DNA of 64,000 nucleotides from Sternotherus odoratus (Eukaryota; Chordata; Testudines; Kinosternidae). Under the pieces are notes generated by a model. It had not been told where the DNA came from and made no database searches. It saw only the letters and a list, made by a program, of their open reading frames with translations. The translations under genes and the position numbers were made by a program. How positions within the stretch are numbered: the first letter of the stretch is position 1; each line of letters begins with the position of its first letter. Location of the stretch: the NCBI GenBank assembly GCA_032164245.1, contig JAVMKO010000006.1:8385001-8449000 (forward strand), written 5' to 3'. This document shows, in pieces, positions 48,501 to 60,500 of the stretch.

Positions 48501-51500
48501 AATGCAAAATATACCTCTGAAGTAAAAGCAGACACAGTTTGAATACTGGATGAACTGAAATCATTCTTTCTAAAAATGATTAGGACCTTCGGGAGAAAAA
48601 CTGGAAAGCAATGGAAGCATTGGCATCAACTGAAAAATTGCTGCAGGACAAAGTGAACAAGACCGCCAAGGTTGTAATGTTAACTGGTAGAAACGATGCA
48701 TTAAGCTAGAAACAAATCTGCAGCTGGTTTTTTTTTTTTTAATTCAAATTGAAGCATTTAACTTTTACTGCAATTTAAATAGTCTGTTCTGAATGAGCTT
48801 TCATATACTTTCACCTCTGCTTCTACCTGTCTTCAATTACTTTTCTTTTTCTTAATTTGTGGGCATGCTGATTTGTTTTTGTTTGCATAATTGTTAGAAT
48901 CATTATCCTTGGGGTGAACTGTTAAAAGCAAGATCCTAACCCTTACGCCTGAACTGCTTTCAGTGGTCAGTGGCCTTTCTCTTTGGTGTCATACAGGAGA
49001 AACGTATTGCCTAATGAATAGGAAGGGCTGGGTTATTTTAAAAAACTTTGATAAAAATCATGCCCCCCCTCCCCAGCATGGGAAGCTCAAACTAAAATGC
49101 ATAAGTGAGAGAGTCTTGTTATCTTAGGGATCATGAGCTTTTGTGGGCTAAGACCTGAGTCTTAGCCCACAAAAGCTCATGATCCCTAAGATCTGTTGGT
49201 CTAGAAGGTGCTACAAGACTTTGTCGCTTTTGCAGATCCAGACTAACACGGCTACCCCTCTGATACTAAAGTGCATGTTCAGAGCAAAATCCTGGCCTTG
49301 TGAATGGGTTGTTCAGAAAGGAAACTTGGGCTGAAATTCCTGAAATGTCAAAATAGTGGAAGTGCTGCTGCTTTATTTTTTAAATAATAATGTGTGCGGG
49401 GGGGTGGGGGTGGGGTGTCAGCTAGCTAGAGGAAGGGGGAAATAGGACTGAATCTCAAAGGATATTTCAAAAGTAAGCTGCATGCTCTTAGCGCAGCCCA
49501 GTATTCTGAGAAATAGGCTTATGTAGCCGCTTCTCACTGCATTTAATTGCTCTTTATTCATCTGAAGATTTTTGGTTGAAACTGGCATTTGCTTCTTTCA
49601 GTGAAGTCTAGCTTGCTGAAAGCGAACATTAAATGTAACCACGTAGCTTCGCGGCCTCGTGTCTCTCCCATCTGTCTCGAACACTGGATCCCAAAGTACT
49701 AGAGCTGCATATGTCACTTTCAGCTGAGTAATTGTAGAGTAGGAGGCTCAGTAGTGTATACATCAAATAAAAAAACAAAGAAATTGTATGAGTGAAGAAT
49801 GCTTCCCTTGAGCACAGCTGGTACAGCCTTCCTTGTTTCAAAATAAATCCAAAGATCCTGAATAAAGAGGAGTGTGTTAACTGACTGGCAAAAAGTCCAA
49901 ACTAATCCATCGATTAAAAATATGGTAACCAAATATTTCATAGGTGGTTCTGTTTAATATTAAGGTACCTAAAATACTATATTATGGCTTTGGGCTCATC
50001 TTAACACAAATTGTAAAACACACCCAAAAAAGGAAAAGGAAACGTATAGAATCTAACCCAGCTCTAGTAATTTTCCATTTCATCCAGGGCTCTGGGATAG
50101 AGGGCGGGAGGAAGGAGCGACCTGTTAAGTATAAGCGACAAAGGGTCCTGTGGCACTTTAAAGACTAACTAAAGTATTGAAGTATAAGCTTTCATGGGCT
50201 AATACCCACTTCGCCGGATGCTTGCAGTGGAAGTATCCAGGGGCAGGTATGCATTCAACGAGGTGGGTATTAGCCCATGAAAGCTTATGCTTCAATTCTT
50301 TAATTAGTCTTTAAAGTGCCACAGGACCCTTTGTCACTTCTGCAATTCCAGACTAACACGGCTACCTCTCTGTTTCCTGTTAAGTATAGTAAAATAAAAT
50401 CTAGAAAAGATAACATTGCATTCTTGGCCTGGTTCAAATGTGCCTTAACACAGTTTCCTCTTCATCTTTAATTATAAATTAAGGGTTTTTGTTTAAAAAA
50501 AGGATAAAGTTGATCAGAACCAATTTCTACATTCCAATTTCTATTGTTTTACTATTAAAATATCACTTAATTTTTATTAGTGATTTGACGTGTTTACATA
50601 ATGTGAGGATGCGTTTTCTCTGCACAGAGTAGTCCATGTTCTGACAGAGTGACGGAGCGATCCTATCAAATTCCATAGGAATGCTTTAGATTGGAGCGGA
50701 GTGTTATGCAAATAAAAACCCAAATCAAAAACAGTGTGACAGCCAAGTTCTGGAGCAATTCAGTTTCAGAAAAATATTGGCTGTATTTGAAATAATGGAG
50801 CTTATGTCAGTCTAAAACTAAGCCCTGGATTAGATGTACGATTTTAGGCCTAGAAAAGGATATTGCCATGTCTATGAAATTTTTCTTGCTTCATGAGACC
50901 CATTCTCTCGCCATGCAGGAAAGGCAGCAATACTTGGAGACTGTGGAGATGGAAACTAGAGAATTGCTGCAGAAACTGTTTCCCGTGGTCTCTCTTCCTT
51001 CCAACTTGGTAAGCTAGTATGTGTGTTCCATTGCATCTGACGGGTCGTACTCTTTGCGTACCTTGCCAGCTGGTAACAGCTGGACGCATGGTGCACACAA
51101 CAAGCCGCTGCAAAAAAAAAAAAAAAAAAAAGTCATATTACTGTTGCTTCATGCTGCCTCCCCAGAGTCTGTCAGCCGCCTATTATGTCTTGAGATTTGC
51201 TAAGATTGCGAACTTTTTAGGGAAGGGACTCGCCTACTGCCTAGCACTGTGGGCCTCCGTATCCAACTGGAGCCTTTTTAGGCTCTCCTACAATATAAAT
51301 AATAACCGGCCTGACTTCCCATCGGGCTGAGCCCTCCCATTAATAGACTTTTTTTTGGCTGTTTCCAAATACTTTTATAACCAGCGAAGAAACTGGTTTG
51401 AGTCCAGAATATCTTCAAAGGTACGAAAGTGTGCTCGATTCAATGTGTTGAGAGGGAGAAGAATTGAGGCTACAAAGCATGGGGGCTCTATTTGATTTTA

Positions 51501-54500
51501 AAATCTTGTGTTAGGAGTATTTCAAATAAACGCACAGAGAGGTGCTGACTTTCTACTGTGCCGGGGGAGTGCTTGCCCCCTGCTCTGCCCTCAGCCCCAC
51601 CCATACTCCACCCCTTCCCCCAAAGCCCCACCATGCCTCTTCCTGTCCCCGCTTTGCCCCGCCTCTTCCCACCCTGTTCCGCACCCTCCCCCGAGTGCAC
51701 ATGGCTCTGAACAACTGATTGTGGTGGGCGGGAGGTGCTGGGAGGGAGGGTGAGATGCTAATCGGTAGGGCCGCCGATGAGGGGGGAGGTGCTAGTCAGG
51801 GAGGCTGCCGGTGGGTTCTCTGCACCCACCATTTTTCTCCCATGAGTGCTCCACCAACGGAGTTGGTGCCTATGCTCTTACATAGCCACCTTCCTGGTGA
51901 GGTCTTTGTGTCCGTATGGCAATAGCCAGTTTCATGTACAAGTATCAGAGGGGTAGCCATGTTAGTCTGTAGCCACAAAAACAATGGGGAGTGCAGTGGC
52001 ACCTTAAAGACCAAAAGATTTATTTGAACATAAGTTTTCGTGGGTAAAAACCCACTTCAGATGCATAGAGTGAAAATTACAGATACAAGCATAAATATAC
52101 TGGCACATGAAGAGAAGGGAGTTACCTTCCCAGTGGAGAACCAGTGATGACAAGGGCAATTTAATCAGTAATTCAATAATTGGATACCATCTCATCAGCT
52201 ATTGAGAGTGGACCACATCATCCTGATTGAATTGGCCTTGTCATCACTAGTTCTCCACTTGGAAGGTAACTCCCTTCTCTTCATGTGCCAGTATATTTAT
52301 GCTTGTTTCTGTAATTTTCACTCCATGCATCTGAAGAAGTGGGTTTTTACCCACAAAAGCGTATGCTCAAGTAAATGTTAGTCTTTAAGGTGCCATTGAA
52401 CTCCTCGTAGTTTCATGTACTCAGATCTTGAAAAATGATGCTCTCCAGGTCCTCAGAAATACCTGTTTCTACATCCTAGCATCTTCAGATCAGATAAATA
52501 CACAATTTTTTAGTCTCTACCCCTTTGGAAACTGCCGTTTTGAAATGTCACTCCCTCCGGGACTCAGATTTGTTTAAGTGACTATGCAGCTCCTCTAGAT
52601 AGGAGCTATGCATTAGATTCCCACTCACTGAGAGCTGAAAATCCACACCATCAGTTCAAGTCGGAAACAAGTATTTCTAAAATAAGCTCCCTGTCCAGAT
52701 TTTAAATTGTGGATGCATTTTTCCTAACAGAGTCACAGCGAATGGATACATGGGTTTGAAAAGACGGCAAGAGAATATCTACGAGAGGCCTCAGGGTCAG
52801 AGGAAGTTAAGGTCAGTACAAATAGCATGAAGTGCCCCGTGTGTAGCACAGATCTTCTGCTTAAACTTGTGAATTGCTTATGAGGTTCAAATCAGATAAC
52901 AGGCCGCATAAAAATGGGCATCCCTAATGGTATTAACCAACCATCGATAATGAAGGGATCTGAACAGCTTCTAAAAAGGGAAATGAAATCTTGCAAAGTT
53001 GTGAGAGCAACACTACGAAACGATGTGAAAAGAACTGGTGGCTCTTTTGAGAACTTGTCCACGTGGATTCCATTATTGGAGCACACGCACCACCTGTGTG
53101 TGAGATTCTTTTGATCATCGGTGTCTGTTCGGGCTGCACCCTCACCTTAGGTCTCCTCTTCCCCCACTCACCCGAATGTGTGATGGGTGGAGTGGACCTG
53201 ACTCTCCCTCCTTTCCTTCTTACCCGCTATGGCAAGGACACCGAACCCCAGCAGTGTCTGCCTCCTTTTCTCAGCTATTGTTAATTAGTGCAATCTTCTG
53301 GACCCCTTATTGGTGAAGGAGTTGAGTGGCAGTTGGAACCTTTATGCCCTGGTGTTGGGGACTTGGGGGTGCGTGAGGAGTTCTAGGGCAGGGGTGGGCA
53401 AACGATGGCCTGCGGGCTACATCCAGCCTGCAAGACTGTCCTGTCCAGCCCCCCGACCGGGGAGGCTGCCTCCGGCCCTCTCCCCCGCCTCCCTCCTTCC
53501 CTGGAGCCATGCCGCCGTCATGCAGTGCTCTGGGAGGCGGGGCTGTGCGCTCCTGCGGGGCAGTGTGTTTGGCTCTGCGCAGAGCCAGACATGCTGCTAG
53601 GAGCCTCATGGTAAGGGGGCCGGGTCGGGGGGTTGGATAACGGTTGGGGTCAGTCAGGAGAAAAGGAGCAGGGTGGGTTGGATAGGGGGTGGGGTCCTGA
53701 GGTGATGGTTAGGGGCAGGGGGGGTGTCTCTGGAGGGGCCGGTCAGGGAGTACGGGGGGGTTGGATGGGGCATGGGAATCCCAGGGATCTGTCAGGGGAT
53801 GGGGGTGGATAAGGTTAGGGCATTCAGGGGATGGGGAGCAAGGAGGGTTGGGTGGGAGGGCTCTTGTGGGGGCAGTTAGGATGGGGGGGTCTCTGGAGGG
53901 GGCAGTCAGGACAAGAAGGGGAGGATTGGATTGGTCGGGAGTTCTGAGGGGGCAGTCAAGGGGTGGGAAGTGGCTGGATAGTGGGTAGGGCCAGCCTTCC
54001 TTAACCAGCCCTCCATACAGTTTTGCAACCCTGATGTGGCCCTTGGGCCAAAATGTTTGCCCACCCAGATCTTGGCCAACACACACTGCTGGCCAAAAGA
54101 ATCTGATCACACCAGACGTGTGGAATCTGTGCGGACAGCAAGCCTCGGAGGGCCACATTGACTGAAAAGCAGGTTAACCGTTCCTGAGTGGCTTCCAGTT
54201 AAACTTCCCCTCCCCCTCCACCGCTGCTGCAGTGTCGTGACATTAATAAACATTGAGTCTGTGTCAGTTGTCCGCTGAAACACAGCACCAGCTGTTACCT
54301 GTCCTCCGTTTTTAGAGCAAACGGCTCACGTTCATAGCTCTTGATTAACTTAAGTCAGACAACTACAAACACTTCATTATGACCCAGTGTACTGGAACAC
54401 TTTATGCAGCGTGCAGTGCATGCTGCTAAAACCAGTATTCATTCATATGCCTGACCCAGCAGGCCCAGACTCCATGATGTATTAAAAACCCTTCCATTAG

Positions 54501-57500
54501 ACCTGTACTGTAAGAGCACGTGAGGTTTACCTCTTGTTGTCAAGAGCACCCAACCATTTATAATGACAAAGGTTAGTCACATAGGAGGAACCTTAGTTGG
54601 ATGTTGTACCTGATGTTATTTGAATGAGTCCCTTTCCATGCTGTTGCAGAATGAAGTCCTGTAAATGTGTCTAACGTAGGGCTTGATCGTTGCATTGAGA
54701 CGATTAATCATAGAACATAAATCTGTGTCAATTGATGTAAAATCTGTGGGATTTCTCTCCCCCACGTCCCCAGGCTATGGAGCAGAAGCTGAAGGAGGCT
54801 GAGGAAATGCATATAATGTTACAGCTGGAGTGTGAGAAGTATAAGGCAGTCCTTGCAGAGACGGTAGGGAACCATGTCACTTTCACCCAATGACACTGCA
54901 AATGGTCAGTCGTCCTATCATGAAATTAACTAAAATTCTGTGTTAGGAGGGCATTTTACAAAGACTACAGAGGAGTGTGGAAGAGGAGGAGAGCAAATGG
55001 AAAATAAAAATTGAAGAGTCACAGAAGGAGCTTAGACAGGTATTTTATAAAGATCTGTTTCCTGAGCCTTTTTTCATTTTGTTTGGGTATTTTGTGTGCG
55101 GGTTAGACTAACATTAGAATATTTTGCAAACCTCATTAAATACCAAGTATCTCACTGTCACATCAAGGACTTGCCTTGATGCATTGTGATACCATGTGTA
55201 AGATCATCTTTGCTTTGGAGAGAGACCTGTACACACTTACAAAGTGCCTTAGATTTATGGGGCTGTTCCTTAGTCATAAGAACAAACAGAGAAAATAAAT
55301 ATTGTTGCCTTTTATCCCAAAGGAACTCCAATTATTTTACAAAGTACATGTACAACTGTAGTGAACTCTTTTTCCCCCCCCACTGCTTCTGTGATGCAGC
55401 TATTTCTGGGGTGGCCACTGTGCACAGAAATATGGCAGAGCAGATAGGACAGGAAGTGCAGATCGCTGTATCTAACAAAATCCAAGTGTCCCACTGACAT
55501 GCCCTAGGGTCTGAATTCTTCCCCAGTAAATCTCTGACCATACTTCTTTGTCTTCTATTTTCTCACTAGCAATTTGGATTATGCATACAATGAACCATCG
55601 GTGTACACAGAGCCGGGTGGTTGTGTCAAAATGTAGCTACAGTTGATTCATAACCATTTTTCTGAAGCTGTTAAAACATGACTGAAAAATCAGCTGCAAG
55701 CTTCCTCCTTTTAGAAAAGGATCCATTTATAGCATGAGCAGCAGCAAAGAGGCTTGTAACTCTTGTACGCGTCCTTCCCTACCCCAGAAATAAAATAGGT
55801 CAAACCAAGTTTTCAAAAAGAAGTTTTCTAAACTACTTCTAGGCTGAGAATTTGAAACCCAGAATATCAACCTGGAGCAAATGTGCATGGTTGTATTATA
55901 AACCTCTTGTTTAAGAGATTTGTGACAGGATGACGTGTCTTTCGCTATAGATGCACTACCATCTGCTGTCAGAATACAGATTTTTAATATGGCTAAATCT
56001 GCCGGCTTTAGCTATTTATAGTTTAAATGGACACCATCTTCCCTATCAAGCAAACGTGAAGGCCATTTGCCTTTGTATGAATAATAGGCGGTTGGTTTAG
56101 CACTTGTCTAATAAGTCCTTTGTTTGGGATCTAAATATCTCAGGCAGAGATTCCTTGTATTGTGATGGGGGAGGGGGGGACAGTTTGTGAGAGAGTGGGA
56201 GGGGAAGCCCCTTAATATACCCAAGGCTTGGACTGTTTTACAAAATGTGTACTGTGCCAAAAACATTCTGTTAAATGAATTACTGTGGCTCTGATAACCT
56301 TAAATTGTATATTTATCTGTATTGAAAACTGCAGATGCGCTCTTCAGTCGGTTCATTGGAGCATGAAATAGAGAGATTAAAGGAAGAAATCAAAGAAGCT
56401 GAAACTGTACGTTTAAATATTTCATCCCTTTGAAGCTTTCCATTCGATAATATCTAAAACTTAAGTCACTTCTTACATTTGAAACCTTTTGGGGAACTAA
56501 TTCATGCAAGCAGAACAGTTTTATTGATTAAGCTGCATTGCAGTTTCAACTCTAAAACCTTTTGGCGAAGATTTTGAAAAACTGGATGCCTGAAGTTTGG
56601 CTCTGAAGACTAGATTGAGGCGCCTCCATAAATTGCCTGATTTCCGTAAGTGTTCAAGTTAGTGGGCACTACTGGGTGCCCCTCGCTTGCGGAAATGAGA
56701 TCTCTTATGGAGACTCCTACCTCTAGTCTTGAGAGTGGAACTCCAGGGAAATGCTTATTTATTTGAACTTTGAACACACACTTTTCAAACTTAGGCAAAA
56801 CTGAATTTAAATGGCCAACCTGTGCCAGCTGCAAGGCTTGAGAAGATAAATCATTTTATATTCAATAGTAATATTTAAGAAAACAATAACAATGTAAGGA
56901 AACCATTGGGCACTATATGTTAACTCTGGTTTTTTTTTCTGTTTCTAGCTTAAAAAAGAGAGAGAACATTTGGAAAGTGAACTAGAAAAGGCAGAAATAG
57001 AGCGATCCACTTACGTTTCAGAAGTCAGAGAGGTAAACAAACTGACAAAATATCGTTCCTTTTGCTGTTCTTTGGTAGTAAGTTCATTGGCACAGTGCTA
57101 GAACCCTTAATTATCAGAGCTGAGGCGTTGATACTTGTGACTTTTGGGTAGATGAACAACTAATGGAGCAGAAGGCAAACCGACATCCTAAGGAGACAAA
57201 TCCTAAAAACTCTAAACTTCATTTCAGCTCAAAGATCTGTTGACTGAATTGCAGAAAAAACTTGATGACTCATATTCTGAAGCAGTAAGACAGAATGAAG
57301 AGTTAAATTTGGTAAGAAACGTGTTCTCCAATGGACTCAAATTATGCTTCTGTGGAGAAACCATTCCAAATCCTGTCTGTCTGCTAACCTCTTCAGCTTG
57401 GTGTTTTTGTCCATTGCAATATCATTTTTGTAGTATGACTTCTACAATTTGTCTTTCTCCACTCTTAACTTATAGCATGACTGGTTCTTAAGAGAAGTCT

Positions 57501-60500
57501 TAAGATTTTCATATTTCAATGAGCTTTTTCAGGATCAGTGTTTCATGTAGTGTAGACAAACAAGAGTAGCTGCATCTAGGACACTTTTGAATGACCAAAA
57601 ATGTGTGTGTGCCAAGCAACCTAACACAGAAAATCCACCTTGGGCTTTTCTTCCAAAGATACCCCCCCACCCCCACCCCCACACTTGACGGATAAGAATA
57701 CAGAGCATCCATCATAATTCAAGTTGTAAAGGCAAAGAGGAAAGAACCCTGGGCATACTTCTTTGGTTTGTTCCCATTGCTCAGTCACTTATCGCTGCTC
57801 TGAAATAGCTGAGTGAGTGTTCTGGGTCTGGTATTTTGATTCTGGACACAGCCTGTTAACTAATGCTGGTAGGTTTTTCAAAGTGAAGCTGGTTGAACCT
57901 AGGGCTGGCCTGCTGCTCCACATACATCTATTCCAGTGTGAAGGTTAATCCAAGTCGATACCTCCCAACTCCTAGTCTCCATGCCTGTTTTGAGCATTTG
58001 CTAGGATGGTAACCCCAGCGCTCGTTTCCCCAAGCTGGATTTCAGTATCATGCTGACCAGCCCGAACACATGCAAAGCTGGTCTGGGTTAAGCCTGCTCA
58101 AGCCTAGAAAACAGAACCCTACTTGAGATTAGTAGTTCTAGGAGCGAAGTGGGCCTGTCGCTAGCATGCAGATGCTCTTCCAGCTCTCAGCTGTTACCTC
58201 CCCATTCTGGTGTCACCACTCTGAATACTCTGGGAGGTTTCTGATTGCTTGGTGTTACCCATGGAGTGCCCTCTCTGTGGGCTGACCTTCCAAACCTGGC
58301 TTGGGACAACCACATTGACAACTGCAGCCTGGAGAGCAGAACTGTACATTATTGCTGTGCAAACTGCCTAATGTCCGAAGGAAAAAGACTTTAAAAAGTG
58401 AACATGGCATTTCTTTAAGCAAAGGCAATCTTTAACACGGCTGTTACAAACACTGAGGGATTCGCAGTAACAGCTCTGATGTTTGACTATCACCTGCAAA
58501 GTTCACCCCTCAGTCTACAGCTGCAACTGTTAAAAATCCCAGCTGCTTAGCCGGGTAGCCAAACTACAGACCAAAGGTGTTGGCTTGAAGTGTGTAGGAG
58601 CATTATCATCCCATCACTTTCCCTTGTTGCTGCTATTCGTGTGCGATGAGGTAGCAAACTGACGACTTCTCGCAGACAAAACGTAGAGGAATATTCTCCT
58701 GTATGGATGGGTTTGCAGCCAGCAAGAGACAGTGAAATTGAGGAAGAGACAGTGAAATTCGCAAGAATTCTACATTCGGAGCACCCTTGTTCTTTTTAAT
58801 CCCCTGCTAGCTCCCAAGAAGAGTGAGCAATAGCACAATATGCTGCATGACCAGGAATCCACCAAACCAGAACTTCAGGGCTTCTAGTGAACTTGCCCCT
58901 TTGAGGATCCTGCATTAAGTGTTGCAGCCACAGTCCTGGAGGAGTTGACATGCATGTTGCATCAAAGAGCAACGTAAATAATAAAAGGATATAGTGAAAA
59001 TTACAGTCATTCTTTAGAAGCTGTCTGTTGGTGCAACCAGTAAAAAGAAATCATTCTCCTTGACTGAAACAGCTTAGTGTTCTAAATAGTAAAATCTAAA
59101 CACAGTGAACATTTTAATCTTAGATGGCGATAAACCATTAGACATGACATTAGCATGCTGGTGGAGTGAATGTGCTTGTAACGAGTAGGTGCTATGCTGC
59201 AGTGACAGACAATCTACAGTATATTGCACAGCAAGTTTTAGTAGAGAGTGAACCTTTTGATCTGAGGTAGTAATATCTTGTGGCACTATCCTAAACTCTG
59301 GATGTTTGCTGTGGATTAAGTCAAACATCAACCTTTCTGGGTATAAACTTTTCTTACGTTTTACTTGCAGTGTAGCTTAAAGTTGAAACCATATGTAGTT
59401 GTTACGCTGGTTCTAACTCCTACTCTGTCTCCTTGCATTTAACTTTCAAGATTGAATCTCTTCCTTGGCTCTCTTTGTAAATCTTGTAACAAATGTTGAC
59501 TAATCCCCTGTGTGTAGTAATTGTTAGTCATTTTTTTCCTTCTGCGATCAACCATGCACTGGATTAATCCAAGAAGGATACTAATTAAAAAAAGAGCTTT
59601 ACTCTTTTTTTTTCTTTCTATTTTACAGCTGAAAACACAGTTAAATGATACGCTAGCAAAACTTAAAGTTGATCAAAGTGAGAGGCAGAAAGTAGCTGGC
59701 GACTTGCCTAAGGTAAGGGGAACTATTTAATAGATGCAGATTAAAGTATTTTAAAAGCTTGATTTTTTTTTTTAAACCAGACACTAATAACATCTGTAGT
59801 TCCGTTGTGCTAAAATACAGGCTGACTGTAAAATTTTAAACTGGATGTTTGCGAAGTGGGATTGTAAATTCTACAGCCCGAATTCTGATTTCCAGACAGT
59901 GGTACTGTATATGGCTTTGGAGAACAGACGCACGATCTGACTAAGATACATATCTGCTTACTTGAGAATAGAACAGGGTCAGAAGGAAACTAGTGAAAAG
60001 CTGTATAGCCAATGATTGCTCTGCTTAAAACTGTGTTATGTTAATTACCATTCATGCTGATGCAAATGAGGTAGGCATGCACTTAACAGTGACCATTAGC
60101 AGTAATGAGTTAGGCAGGCAGGCATATACTGTGTGTATCGCTGGAATAGACCCCTATGATGTTACGCAATCTAGAAAAGAAAAACATCTGCATGAGATGG
60201 GTGATTCTTTACCAGCAATTGTTGCAACATGTTTTGCAGTGGGGTTAATTTAAGATGGGTGAGAGATGCTGGTGTTGCTAATCAATACATAAATTGATTT
60301 CACATGGCGGGATCAATACTTGGATTTGGGGAAGCTTCACTCGGTGCACTTGATGCCACCGTTCTGTCACACTGTCCTGGGGCTGGCTGGCTGTTTGCTT
60401 TCGATTGTGTTGGTGTGTAACTTCTCCACAGAGGCTGTTGCAAAGGCCTGGGATTATTGGAGCACAGGGCGCACCAACCGCCCCACTGTCGCTCCTGTTC

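Noticed and set aside
53709..54158. 149-codon proline-rich minus-strand open frame
   Set aside because: It is the complement of a G-rich minisatellite-like tract inside a hAT element.
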